Below, piece by piece: positions 1 to 8,773 of a DNA stretch of 64,000 bases. The stretch comes from Bacteroidota bacterium (GTDB lineage: Bacteria; Bacteroidota; Bacteroidia; Chitinophagales; Chitinophagaceae): NCBI GenBank assembly GCA_023423405.1, contig JAFAFR010000084.1, positions 124,001-188,000 of the forward strand, given 5' to 3'. The first letter of the stretch is position 1, and each line of letters starts with the position of its first letter. The notes beneath the pieces are model-generated. The model did no database searches. It was not told the origin of the DNA and was given only the letters and a program-made list of their open reading frames with translations. A program made the position numbers and the translations under genes.

Positions 1-89
1 CACCATTCTGCCCAGAAGTCGATCACACTCAATTTATCGGATGCCAGCACTTCCTGCTGGAAATTTGCATCGGTGAATTCTAAAGCCAT
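1..89 (-). CDS. trxA: Thioredoxin (N-terminal fragment)
   Basis: Only the first 29 codons lie in the window; the gene runs off the left edge. The visible start reads MALEFTDANFQQEVL and reaches VIDFWAEW, the beta strand that directly precedes the CGPC redox site in classical thioredoxins, so the cysteines themselves are just outside. Thioredoxin is the general cytoplasmic disulfide reductase. The ATG at 89 follows a clear promoter at 122-129. The gene lies downstream of dnaE on the same strand but probably has its own transcript. Identity rests on the WAEW context and length-independent similarity; a thioredoxin-fold paralogue cannot be excluded because the active site is not visible. Confidence 0.85.
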   Translation of the reverse strand, partial: MALEFTDANFQQEVLASDKLSVIDFWAEW

Positions 90-121
90 AGTTGTTGTTT
101 TATTTGTTGTAGATAGTAACG

Positions 122-129
122 CAAAAATA
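122..129 (-). promoter_or_regulatory. Bacteroidota-type promoter -7 element for trxA
   Basis: On the minus strand this reads TATTTTTG followed by C, an exact match to the Bacteroidota -7 consensus TAnnTTTG. It lies about 33 nt upstream of the trxA ATG, giving a leader of roughly 25 nt. No convincing -33 TTTG is seen. A short hairpin (CGCTGT/ACAGCG, 148-163) lies between it and the dnaE stop. Confidence 0.6.
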
Positions 130-181
130 GGTCCCATGGTTGAATAACGCTGTTCTGACAGCGCCCGGATGTGCATAACCT

Positions 182-3100
182 CTAATTTGTGTCGATTTTG
201 ACATCCAGTTCCGGCTGCTGCGCGAGCCAGGCGGTCAATTCGTCATTCATTTCGATGCCCGTTTCAATGCTGTACAGGCTGGTTTTTCCCAGGTGGATCC
301 TTATGCCCGTTTTACCGGGGAACTTTTTGAAATTACCGGCCAGGAACTCCACCATACCCGCTGAAATGTGGCGCGGCTCCACGGAAAGCGTCAATTGCCG
401 GGTCTGGTGCTGCTTGATGGTTTCCAGCAGGGTGATGCGCTCTATTTTGAATTCGTACTGCTCTGAATTGAAGCGGCTTTTGAAAGTGCCTGTCACAAAA
501 AGATTTTTGCCTTTATCGAGATAATCCTTGAACCGCATGTAATCGTCGCCCCACAACATGAGCTCGGTTTTGCCGCTGTAATCCTCCAGGGACAGCGCGC
601 CGAAATTGCGGCCGGTGCGGGTAATACGATGCTGCGCATCGATCACCAGTCCGGCGAGGCGATAGCTCCTGCCCGCAGCCTGGGGCGTGGGACTGTCCTT
701 GATCTCGTTGAAATCCTGCAGCGTCATGATGTTGTAATGCCGCATTTCGAATTTGAAATGGTCCAGCGGGTGGCCGCTCATGAAGATGCCGGTCACTTCT
801 TTTTCCTTATCAAGCCGGTCAGTGAGGGTCCAGGGCTCGCAGACGGGAATCTTCGGCGCGGGCAGGTCGAGCACCGCCGGCAGGTCGCCGAAAAGCGTAT
901 TGCTGTTTCCCTGGCTCTGTGCCTGGAACTGGTTTCCGAAGCGGATGATCTTTTCCAGCCCCGTACTGTTATCGCCCGGCGGCATAAAAAAATACTGGGC
1001 CCGGTGCAGTTCGGGGAAGCAGTCGAAGGCCCCGGCGTAGGCAAGGCTTTCCAGGGTTTTCTTATTGACCGTGCGCTGGTTGATGCGCTTGATCATATCG
1101 AAGACGCTGCCGAAGGCGCCGTCTTTTTTTCTTTCCAAAATGATGCTGTCCACCGCCGCTTCGCCCACGCCTTTCAGTCCGCCGAGTCCAAAACGGATGG
1201 CGCCTTCCTTATTCACGGCAAAACCTTTGTGCGATTCGTTGATATCGGGTCCCAGCACCTGCAATCCCATGCGTTTACATTCTTCCATGAAGAAGGTGAT
1301 CTTTTCGATACTGCCCGCGTTGTTCAGCACCGCCGCCATGTATTCGGAAGGATAGTGCGCTTTGAGGTAAGCCGTTTGATAGGCCACAAAAGCGTAACAG
1401 GTGGAATGCGATTTGTTGAACGCATATTGTGCGAAAGCTTCCCAGTCGGTCCAGATTTTTTCCAGCTTGTCTTTGGGATGGTTTTTCTTCACGGCGCCTT
1501 CCACGAACTGCGCCTTCATTTTATCCAGCACCGATTTCTGTTTCTTACCCATGGCCTTGCGCAGCACATCGGCATCGCCCTTGCTGAAACCGGCCAGCTT
1601 CTGCGCCAGCAGCATCACCTGTTCCTGGTACACCGTGATGCCGTAAGATTCTTCGAGGTATTCGACCATCTCGGGCAGGTCGTAGCTGATCTCTTCACGC
1701 CCGTGCTTGCGGTCGATGAAGTTGGGGATATAAGCGATGGGACCGGGCCGGTACAGCGCGTTCATGGCAATGAGGTCGGCAAACTGGTCGGGTTTGAGGT
1801 CGCGCAGGTATTTCTGCATACCGGGACTTTCAAACTGGAACGTCCCGATGGTATCGCCGCGCTGGTAGAGAGCAAAGGTTTCGGCGTCGTCGAGCGGTAT
1901 ATCGTCGATCACGATCTGCAGGCCGTGGTTCTGTTCGATCAGTTGCAGCGCATTTCGTATGATGGTGAGGGTTTTGAGCCCCAGGAAATCCATTTTGATA
2001 ACGCCGGCGTCTTCGATGATGCTGCCTTCTATTTGTGTAACGAGCAGTTCGGAATCCTTTGCCGTGCAAACCGGGATGATGTTCATCAGGTCGTCGGGCG
2101 CAATGATGATGCCGGCGGCATGCAAGCCGGTGTTGCGCACCGAGCCTTCGAGCCTTTCCGCTTCGTGCAGCACCTGCGCGCGGATATCTGAGCCGTTGTA
2201 GATCTCGCGCAGGCGGCGTACCGATTCCAGGTCTTCCGGCCCCAGTTGTTCTTTTGATTCCAGCGATTTTTCGCCCTCCTTTTCGGTGAGCGGCGCTTTG
2301 AGCACCCGGCGTAGTTCAATGCCCGGTTTTTCCGGCACCATCTTGGCCAGCGCATTAGATTCCGCAAGGGGAAGGTCCAGCACCCGGGCAACGTCCTTGA
2401 TGCTCATTTTGGCGGCCATGGTGCCATAGGTAACGATCTGCGCCACCTGGTTGCGGCCGTATTTTCTTACCACGTATTCGATCACTTTCTGCCGGCCGTC
2501 GTCGTCGAAATCGGTATCGATATCGGGCATGCTTTTCCGGTCGGGGTTCAGGAACCTTTCGAAAAGCAGGTTGTACTTGATGGGGTCTATATTAGTGATG
2601 CCGATGCAATAAGCTACGGCACTACCTGCTGCCGATCCGCGGCCCGGCCCCACGAATACGCCCATGTCGCGGCCCTCACGGATGAAATCGCTCACGATCA
2701 GGAAGTAGCCAGCAAAGCCCATAGTGCGGATGGTGAAGAGCTCAAAATCGATGCGCTCCTGTATCTCCGGCGTGAGTTCGGCATACCGTTCTTTGGCGCC
2801 TTCATAGGTGATGTGCTTCAGGTATTCCCACTGGTTGAGGTTGTTGTCGGCATGCACCTGGAAGGCGGGCGGAATGGGGAAGGCGGGTAGCAGGATGTCT
2901 TTTTTCAGGTTCAGCAGTTCCACTCTTTCCACGATCATATTGGTATTGCTGATCGATTCGGGAATGTCCTGGAAAAGCTGCTTCATTTCCGCCGAGGTCT
3001 TGAAATAAAACTGGTTGTTCGGGAACTTGAAACGGCGGTTGCGCACATTGGCGTCGTCGTTCACAAAATCGTCGAAGCCGGGCGTGCTCTGCTTTTCGCC

Positions 3101-3802
3101 GGTGTTGATGCAAAGCAGGATGTCGTGCGCATTGGCATCGTCCTGGTCGGTATAGTGACTGTCGTTCGTAGCGATCACCGGCACTCCGTATTTTTTGGAA
3201 AATTTCAGCAACACTTCGTTGATGGTTTCCTGTTCGGGTATACGGTGCCGTTGGAGTTCGATAAAATAGTCTTCGTCGAACATATCGAACCACCATTTGA
3301 ATTCTTTTTCGGCCGCTTCTTCTCCATCGTGCAGGATGGTTTGCGGCACATAGGCGCCAATGCAGCAGGTGGTGGCGATCAGGCCTTCGTGGTATTTTTC
3401 GATCAGCTCCTTGTCGATGCGGGGATATTTGCTGTACATGCCTTCGGTGTATCCCAGCGAAGTGAGTTTGATCAGGTTCTGGTAACCGGTGGCATTTTTG
3501 GCGAGCAGCACCTGGTGGTAACGCTGGTCTTTCTGCTCCTTGGTAAAGGACTTGCGGTGCCTGTCTTCCACCACATAGAATTCACAGCCCACCACGGGTT
3601 TCACCAGCGGTTTGCCATCTTCTCCCTTGTGCTTATAGGCTTCTGCGACAAATTCAAAGGCGCCGAACATATTACCGTGGTCCGTAATGGCAATGGCGGG
3701 CATTTTGTCCTGGATGGCTTTTTTGTAAAGCGACTGGATGGAAGCGGCCCCGTCCAGCAGTGAATATTGGGTATGGCAGTGAAGATGGGAGAAGTCGGAC
3801 AT
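182..3802 (-). CDS. dnaE: DNA polymerase III alpha subunit
   Basis: Catalytic subunit of the replicative DNA polymerase. The 1206-residue length is normal for the DnaE class of C-family polymerases. The N-terminus carries the PHP domain (HLHCHTQYSLLDGA at about residues 6-20, then ITDHGNMFGAFEF). The palm shows the metal-binding aspartates in PDIDTDFDDDGR at about residue 425, with the upstream GPGRGSAAGS loop. Fingers, helix-hairpin-helix and a C-terminal OB-fold region (about 1030-1110) follow. The PHP metal ligands look retained, so residual exonuclease-type activity is possible; this is inference. It starts at an ATG that overlaps the opposite-strand gene's open frame at 3801. No recognisable promoter is evident. 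Next to trxA, a frequent neighbour in this phylum. Confidence 0.97.
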   Translation of the reverse strand: MSDFSHLHCHTQYSLLDGAASIQSLYKKAIQDKMPAIAITDHGNMFGAFEFVAEAYKHKGEDGKPLVKPVVGCEFYVVEDRHRKSFTKEQKDQRYHQVLLAKNATGYQNLIKLTSLGYTEGMYSKYPRIDKELIEKYHEGLIATTCCIGAYVPQTILHDGEEAAEKEFKWWFDMFDEDYFIELQRHRIPEQETINEVLLKFSKKYGVPVIATNDSHYTDQDDANAHDILLCINTGEKQSTPGFDDFVNDDANVRNRRFKFPNNQFYFKTSAEMKQLFQDIPESISNTNMIVERVELLNLKKDILLPAFPIPPAFQVHADNNLNQWEYLKHITYEGAKERYAELTPEIQERIDFELFTIRTMGFAGYFLIVSDFIREGRDMGVFVGPGRGSAAGSAVAYCIGITNIDPIKYNLLFERFLNPDRKSMPDIDTDFDDDGRQKVIEYVVRKYGRNQVAQIVTYGTMAAKMSIKDVARVLDLPLAESNALAKMVPEKPGIELRRVLKAPLTEKEGEKSLESKEQLGPEDLESVRRLREIYNGSDIRAQVLHEAERLEGSVRNTGLHAAGIIIAPDDLMNIIPVCTAKDSELLVTQIEGSIIEDAGVIKMDFLGLKTLTIIRNALQLIEQNHGLQIVIDDIPLDDAETFALYQRGDTIGTFQFESPGMQKYLRDLKPDQFADLIAMNALYRPGPIAYIPNFIDRKHGREEISYDLPEMVEYLEESYGITVYQEQVMLLAQKLAGFSKGDADVLRKAMGKKQKSVLDKMKAQFVEGAVKKNHPKDKLEKIWTDWEAFAQYAFNKSHSTCYAFVAYQTAYLKAHYPSEYMAAVLNNAGSIEKITFFMEECKRMGLQVLGPDINESHKGFAVNKEGAIRFGLGGLKGVGEAAVDSIILERKKDGAFGSVFDMIKRINQRTVNKKTLESLAYAGAFDCFPELHRAQYFFMPPGDNSTGLEKIIRFGNQFQAQSQGNSNTLFGDLPAVLDLPAPKIPVCEPWTLTDRLDKEKEVTGIFMSGHPLDHFKFEMRHYNIMTLQDFNEIKDSPTPQAAGRSYRLAGLVIDAQHRITRTGRNFGALSLEDYSGKTELMLWGDDYMRFKDYLDKGKNLFVTGTFKSRFNSEQYEFKIERITLLETIKQHQTRQLTLSVEPRHISAGMVEFLAGNFKKFPGKTGIRIHLGKTSLYSIETGIEMNDELTAWLAQQPELDVKIDTN

Positions 3803-3840
3803 GCCCGCAATTAACTCATTTTTCCGGATAAGTTTTCCCT

Positions 3841-3849
3841 TAGTTTTGC
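3841..3849 (+). promoter_or_regulatory. Promoter -7 element for NlpC/P60 lipoprotein gene
   Basis: TAGTTTTGC matches TAnnTTTG. A transcript from here would begin near 3855, downstream of the ATG at 3801, which is the main argument that the ATG is not the true start of the lipoprotein gene. Confidence 0.45.
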
Positions 3850-3875
3850 AGATTGAACCAGCAAAAGAATATCCA

Positions 3876-4532
3876 CTGAAAACAGCAGTTTACATAGGTG
3901 CGCTGGCCATTTTTATCAGCGCCTGCGGCAGCAGCCGGAACAGCGCTTCCCATTCGCCTACCGTGAAGCGCACCACATCCAGCCAGCCCCGTTTTATTGA
4001 ATCGATCAGCATGACGCCGGGCTCGGAAGCACCGGGCGCCTACAACGAACCCAATACCGGCCGTTTCGGGGGACCGGCTTTCAGCAGCAACGCACCTGCC
4101 CTTACCATTGAGAACGGCACCGAGCTTCAGTTCAAATACGCGATCCTGCTGAACGACAACGTGGAGAACATGAACAACCTGGCCCTGCTGCAGTACATCG
4201 ATTCCTGGTACGGAACCCGCTACCGGTACGGTGGCACCACCCGCAGTGGCGTCGACTGCAGCGCTTTTACCGGGCAATTGTGCAGTTCCGTTTTTGGGAA
4301 AAACATCCCGCGCACGGCGCGCGAGCAGTTTGAGCAGTGCCAGAAAATTCCATCGGAATACCTGCAAACGGGCGACCTGGTTTTCTTCAATACCCGCGGC
4401 GGCGTTTCGCATGTGGGCGTTTATCTTCTCAACAACAAGTTCGTGCACGCCAGCACCAGCAGCGGCGTGGTGATCAGCGACCTTGACGAGTCTTATTACA
4501 AAAGCCGTTACCTGGGAGCCGGGCGGTACTGA
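3876..4532 (+). CDS. NlpC/P60 family cell-wall hydrolase lipoprotein
   Basis: Predicted outer-membrane or periplasmic endopeptidase cutting peptide stems of peptidoglycan. The C-terminal half is an NlpC/P60 domain: the catalytic cysteine sits in GVDCSAF, the histidine in GVSHVGVYL, and a further polar residue in FVHAST. Before it lies a Ser/Pro-rich linker. Near the N-terminus LKTAVYIGALAIFISACGSS looks like a lipoprotein signal with lipobox ISAC. The open frame begins at an ATG at 3801, but that version puts 25 odd residues before the signal peptide and overlaps dnaE; I therefore place the start at the in-frame CTG at 3876 (218 residues), just after the promoter. The start codon is uncertain, the family is not. 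Confidence 0.85.
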   Translation: MKTAVYIGALAIFISACGSSRNSASHSPTVKRTTSSQPRFIESISMTPGSEAPGAYNEPNTGRFGGPAFSSNAPALTIENGTELQFKYAILLNDNVENMNNLALLQYIDSWYGTRYRYGGTTRSGVDCSAFTGQLCSSVFGKNIPRTAREQFEQCQKIPSEYLQTGDLVFFNTRGGVSHVGVYLLNNKFVHASTSSGVVISDLDESYYKSRYLGAGRY

Positions 4533-4539
4533 TGAGGCG

Positions 4540-6201
4540 TTATTCCTGCTTTTTCAGGTCCACGTAAAAGTTTTTGTCCACCTCAAAGTTCTGCAGGTTG
4601 GCCACCGGCAGGGTCTGCCAGGATTCGGTGGGATTGATCCATTCTTCTTTTCCGTTCACCGTCACCTTCACCGGCAGGTTGAATCCCGGCACCACGTTTT
4701 TCCAGCGATAGCTTATCACGCCGGAGGAATACTGGTACTGCAGTTGCGGCACTTTGGTGGTACGGAGGTACTGCTCGAAAAGCGGGCTGAGGTCGCGGCC
4801 CACGTAGGCGCTGATGAATTGCTCCACTTCGGCAGAACTGGTAACGCCGTGATAATATTTTTTGTTAAGGCCCCGCAGTAACTGGCGGAACTTTTCATCA
4901 TCCTTCAGCAGTTGCCGGATGTAATGGATCATGTTGGCCGCTTTGGGATACATGTCGCCGCTGCCTTCCTTGTTCACGCCATAAATGCCGATGATGGGAA
5001 TATCGTTTTTAATATTCCGGCGCACGCCCTGCAGGTAGGCATTGGCGGCATCGAGGCCGTCCTGGCATTCCGTGAAAATGGTTTCGCTGTAATTGGTAAA
5101 ACCTTCGTGCACCCACATGTCGGCAATGTCTTTCGACGTGATGTTATTGCCAAACCATTCGTGGCCGCTTTCGTGGATGATGATGAAATCCCATTTCAGT
5201 CCCCAACCCGTGCCACTGAGGTCGCGCCCCAGGTAACCGTTCTTGAATTTATTGCCATAGGCAACGGCGCTCTGGTGTTCCATGCCCAGGTGGGGCGATT
5301 GCACCAGTTTATAACCGTCCTCGTAAAAAGGATAGGGACCGAACCAGTGTTCGAAGCACTGGATCATGGGCTTCACCTGGATGAATTGTTTTTTGGCTGC
5401 TTCCAGGTCTTCTTCCAGCACCCAGTACTGCAGGTCGAGTTTGCCTTTTTCGCCCTGGAAGCTGTCGCTCCAACTGGTATAGCGGCCGATATAGGGAATG
5501 ATGTCGTAGTTGTTGATGGGGTTTTTTACTTCCCAGGTATAGAGGGTCTGTTTGCCGCCCAGTTCTTTTTTGGCGATCTGGCGGCCGTTGCCAACGGCAA
5601 CGAGGTCGGAGGGCACAATCATGGTGAGGGTGGCGCCCTTATCGGGTTCATCGCTCTGGTGGTCTTTGCAGGGGTACCACACGCTGGCGCCGAGGCCCTG
5701 GCAGGCCACGCTCATCCAGGGATTTCCCGCCCGGTCCTTCGACCAGATCCAGCCGCCGTCCCAGGGCGGACGCACGGCCTCGCGCGGTTTGCCGGAGAAA
5801 GAAAGCCGTAGTATCAGATCGGTGCCGGTGGGCAGGCCGGCAGGCATGGCCAGGTGCCAGGCATTGCCTTCGCGCGTGAAGGCAATATCCTTGCCGTTGA
5901 AGGTTGCTTTTGTCAGCCGCATCGGTTCCTGCAGGTCGATCTGCATGGGGCCGCTGTTCTGCACGGCGCGGAAAACAAGTCCTACTTCGCCGCCGATGGT
6001 TTTCTGTTCGTAATTAGGAGTAACGCTGATATCGTATCGTTGCACATCCCACCAGGTTCTTTCGGGGTTGAGCGAGCCTCGGAGGGTGTCCTGCCGGGTA
6101 AGGGCTTCACGGGTAGAAAGCGGTTGTGCCTGCAGGTGAGCCAGCGTGCAGGAAAGCGCCAGCGCAGTAAGGATTACTGTTTTGAAAGATGTAAGTTGCA
6201 T
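4540..6201 (-). CDS. M1 family zinc metallopeptidase (aminopeptidase N-like), secreted
   Basis: A zinc aminopeptidase of the M1 family. The zinc site is clear: HESGHEW at about residue 343, with the third ligand glutamate in WVHEGFTNYSE about 20 residues later. The N-terminal domain is the beta-rich M1 saddle; the residues leading to the catalytic domain include GMEHQSAVAYGN, which replaces the canonical GAMEN substrate loop. A cleavable signal peptide (MQLTSFKTVILTALALSCTLA) predicts export to the periplasm or cell surface. At 553 residues it lacks the long C-terminal helical domain of PepN, as is usual for short Bacteroidota M1 enzymes. It ends 7 nt from the convergent NlpC/P60 gene. Likely role: processing of exported or scavenged peptides, fitting the peptide-binding lipoprotein divergently encoded next to it. 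Confidence 0.93.
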   Translation of the reverse strand: MQLTSFKTVILTALALSCTLAHLQAQPLSTREALTRQDTLRGSLNPERTWWDVQRYDISVTPNYEQKTIGGEVGLVFRAVQNSGPMQIDLQEPMRLTKATFNGKDIAFTREGNAWHLAMPAGLPTGTDLILRLSFSGKPREAVRPPWDGGWIWSKDRAGNPWMSVACQGLGASVWYPCKDHQSDEPDKGATLTMIVPSDLVAVGNGRQIAKKELGGKQTLYTWEVKNPINNYDIIPYIGRYTSWSDSFQGEKGKLDLQYWVLEEDLEAAKKQFIQVKPMIQCFEHWFGPYPFYEDGYKLVQSPHLGMEHQSAVAYGNKFKNGYLGRDLSGTGWGLKWDFIIIHESGHEWFGNNITSKDIADMWVHEGFTNYSETIFTECQDGLDAANAYLQGVRRNIKNDIPIIGIYGVNKEGSGDMYPKAANMIHYIRQLLKDDEKFRQLLRGLNKKYYHGVTSSAEVEQFISAYVGRDLSPLFEQYLRTTKVPQLQYQYSSGVISYRWKNVVPGFNLPVKVTVNGKEEWINPTESWQTLPVANLQNFEVDKNFYVDLKKQE

Positions 6202-6222
6202 GCGGTAAATATAAGGTCTTCA

Positions 6223-7851
6223 ATGAAACGCCGCTTCACGGAAAATAACCGCTGGTGTAGATTATTTATCCTGCTCTTCCTGGCTGCCTGCGGGCCCGGG
6301 AGGGAGCAGGCCGATGGGTATTTCCGGTACAATGAGTCGTCGGGACTGGCGAGCCTGGACCCTGCTTTTGCGAAGAACCAGAGCATCATGTGGGTGGTGC
6401 ACCAGGTGTACAATACCCTGGTGGAAGTAGACTCGGGCCTGCAGGTGAAACCCTCGCTGGCGCAGCGCTGGGAGATAACGGACGAAGGACGCTGTTACCG
6501 CTTCTATCTCAAACCCGGCATCCGGTTCCACGACGATCCCTGTTTTCCCGGCGGCCGGGGACGCACCCTGGTGGCGGCGGATGTAGCCTACAGCCTGCGC
6601 CGGATCATAGACCCGGCCACCGCCAGCAGCGGCGCCTGGATTTTCAATGGTAAGGTGGATACCGCCACCGGCTTTCGTGCCGTAAACGATTCGGTATTTG
6701 AGCTTCGCCTGGTGCAGGCTTTTCCACCTATTCTCGGCATGCTCAGCATGCAGTACTGTTCTGTGGTGCCGCGCGAGGCCGTGCAGTACTATGGCGGGTC
6801 TTTCCGCAGCCATCCTGTTGGCACGGGACCATTCCGCCTGCTGGCATTTGAAGAGGGACAAACCCTGCTGCTGAAAAAAAATCCGCATTATTTCGAAAAG
6901 GATGAAGCGGGTGTTGCACTGCCTTACCTGGAGGGTGTTAAAGTGAGTTTCAACGAAAGCAAGGCTACCGAATTTTTACTGTTCCGGCAGGGGCAGATCC
7001 ATTTTGTAAACGACATCGATCCTTCTTTTAAAGACGAAGTGCTGAATAAAAAAGGGGAGCTGCGACCCGCCTGGAACGGATTGGTGACGCTGAAAAAACA
7101 TGCCTATCTCAATACCGAATACCTGGGCATCCTTACCGATACCGCCAATGTTCTGCTGAAAATGTCGCCTTTGAAAAACCGCCTGGTGCGGCAGGCCATC
7201 AATTATGGATTCGACCGTCGTAAAATGATGCTCTATCTCCGCAACTCCATCGGCATTCCTGCCGAAAGCGGCTTTATTCCTTCGGGCATGCCATCTTTCG
7301 ATTCAACTGCGGTGAGGGGTTACCGTTATGATCCCGGCAAAGCGAGAAAATTATTGGAAGAGGCGGGTTATGGAAACGGAACACCTGCCATCAAGCTGTT
7401 GACCGTTCCCATTTATGCCGATCTTGCCGGTTATATTGCACGCGAGCTGCAGGAGATAGGGCTGGACATACAAGTGGAAGTGGTGCAGAAAAGTTTTTTA
7501 CTGGAACAGACGGCGCGTTCGCAGGCGCTGTTTTTCCGCGCTTCGTGGATCGCCGATTATCCCGATGCCGAGAACTACCTCAGCGTGTTCTATTCTGCCA
7601 ACCCCGCGCCACCCAACTACACACGCTACCACAATCCCGCTTTTGATGCCTTGTATGAAAAAGCACTGCATGAAACGCGCGATTCAGTGCGCTATGCGCT
7701 GTACCGGGAAATGGATAGGATGATCATTACGGATGCCCCCGTGGTGCCGCTTTGGTACGACCAGGTATGCTGGCTGGTACAAAAAAATGTTAAAGGATTT
7801 TACCCCAACAGCCAGAACCTCCTGGAACTCAGAAGAGTACGATTTGAATGA
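6223..7851 (+). CDS. ABC transporter substrate-binding lipoprotein, family 5 (peptide/nickel type)
   Basis: Extracytoplasmic solute-binding protein of the DppA/OppA family. It starts MKRRFTENNRWCRLFILLFLAACGPG, a lipoprotein signal with lipobox LAAC. The body has the family 5 hallmarks: an N-terminal LDPAFAKNQSIMWVVHQVYNTLVE segment, WEITDEGRCYRFYLKPGIRFHDD, then GTGPFRL and a C-terminal RIIDAPVVPLWYDQ-like stretch near the end. At 542 residues it is full length. No permease or ATPase genes are adjacent, so it may partner with a transporter elsewhere or work as an orphan binding lipoprotein. It is divergent from the secreted M1 peptidase (21 nt apart), suggesting a shared peptide-scavenging role; that link is inferred. 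The start ATG at 6223 is chosen because a longer upstream frame is an antisense extension into the peptidase. Confidence 0.9.
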   Translation: MKRRFTENNRWCRLFILLFLAACGPGREQADGYFRYNESSGLASLDPAFAKNQSIMWVVHQVYNTLVEVDSGLQVKPSLAQRWEITDEGRCYRFYLKPGIRFHDDPCFPGGRGRTLVAADVAYSLRRIIDPATASSGAWIFNGKVDTATGFRAVNDSVFELRLVQAFPPILGMLSMQYCSVVPREAVQYYGGSFRSHPVGTGPFRLLAFEEGQTLLLKKNPHYFEKDEAGVALPYLEGVKVSFNESKATEFLLFRQGQIHFVNDIDPSFKDEVLNKKGELRPAWNGLVTLKKHAYLNTEYLGILTDTANVLLKMSPLKNRLVRQAINYGFDRRKMMLYLRNSIGIPAESGFIPSGMPSFDSTAVRGYRYDPGKARKLLEEAGYGNGTPAIKLLTVPIYADLAGYIARELQEIGLDIQVEVVQKSFLLEQTARSQALFFRASWIADYPDAENYLSVFYSANPAPPNYTRYHNPAFDALYEKALHETRDSVRYALYREMDRMIITDAPVVPLWYDQVCWLVQKNVKGFYPNSQNLLELRRVRFE

Positions 7852-7870
7852 TCGTATCATTTATTTGGGT

Positions 7871-7878
7871 TATCTTTG
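7871..7878 (+). promoter_or_regulatory. Promoter -7 element for desaturase gene
   Basis: TATCTTTG followed by C is an exact TAnnTTTG match, 22 nt upstream of the desaturase ATG. A TTTG at 7843-7846 is a possible -33 element, with a spacer of 24 nt that is longer than usual. Confidence 0.6.
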
Positions 7879-7900
7879 CGCCTTAATTTATTTGTGCGGT

Positions 7901-8698
7901 ATGGCAGTTATTCTCACCTTCTTTTTATTGCATTGGTTCCTCTCCCTGTTTTTCCACACTTTTTTCCTGCACCGGTTTGCTTCTCACCAGATGTACACCA
8001 CCAGCAAAGGATGGGAAAGGTTCTTTTACATTTCAACCTGGGTCACCCAGGGTTCTTCCTATCTCGTGCCACGTGCCTATGCCGTGATGCACCGCATGCA
8101 CCACGTGTACAGTGATACGGAAAAAGATCCGCACAGCCCGCATTTCTTTAAAGACGTATGGGGCATGATGATCCATACAAGAAATATTTACAACGCATTC
8201 CTGACCGGCAAAAATGTTCCGGAGGCACAATTCACCCGTGAATACCTACCGGTATGGGCAAAGCTCGACAAACTGGCCGACAGCATGTGGATGCGCCTCT
8301 TCTTCGCGGCACTCTATATTTCCATTTACGTAGTGTTCGCTCCCAGCTTCTGGTGGTACCTGCTGCTGCCCGTGCATTTCCTGATGGGCCCGGTACAGGG
8401 CGCCATTGTAAACTGGTGCGGGCACAAATACGGTTACGCCAATTACACCAACGGTGATCATTCGCGCAATACCGAACCCTGGGGACTTTTCCTGCTGGGC
8501 GAACTCTTCCAGAATAACCACCACAAGCAGGGAACCAATCCCAATTTTGCACGCAAATGGTTTGAGCTGGATCCTACCTACCAGGTGATGCGTCTCATGA
8601 ATTTCATAGGCATCATCCGGTTGAATAAACTGGTGGTGGAAGTGGAACAGCCGCTCGAAGAACAACCGGCTTCTGGAAGAAAAGAAGAAAGGGCCTGA
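7901..8698 (+). CDS. Acyl-CoA/acyl-lipid fatty acid desaturase family protein
   Basis: Membrane di-iron desaturase likely introducing a double bond into fatty acyl chains and so adjusting membrane fluidity. Three histidine clusters that ligate the iron pair are present: HRFASHQ near the N-terminus (HxxxxH), HRMHHVYSD (HxxHH) and QNNHHKQG near the C-terminus. Hydrophobic segments flank them, as expected for a four-helix membrane enzyme, and the 265-residue length is at the short end of the delta-9 type. The ATG at 7901 lies just after a consensus promoter; the open frame extends further upstream into the previous gene but that part is not expected to be translated. Monocistronic by appearance. 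Regiospecificity cannot be read from the sequence. Confidence 0.88.
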   Translation: MAVILTFFLLHWFLSLFFHTFFLHRFASHQMYTTSKGWERFFYISTWVTQGSSYLVPRAYAVMHRMHHVYSDTEKDPHSPHFFKDVWGMMIHTRNIYNAFLTGKNVPEAQFTREYLPVWAKLDKLADSMWMRLFFAALYISIYVVFAPSFWWYLLLPVHFLMGPVQGAIVNWCGHKYGYANYTNGDHSRNTEPWGLFLLGELFQNNHHKQGTNPNFARKWFELDPTYQVMRLMNFIGIIRLNKLVVEVEQPLEEQPASGRKEERA

Positions 8699-8773
8699 GT
8701 CGTTTGCCGGTGCCAGGCGAAAATCGGTAAACCGTAAACCCAACAGGATTGGGATTGCGGGTAAGCGGCGGAA

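Noticed and set aside
148..163. CGCTGT/ACAGCG hairpin after dnaE
   Set aside because: Only 6 bp and no T tract on the minus strand; not a convincing terminator.
629..2191. Long plus-strand open frame (520 codons) opposite dnaE
   Set aside because: It is antisense to a well-supported gene, has no recognisable domain, and is a by-product of codon bias in the real frame.
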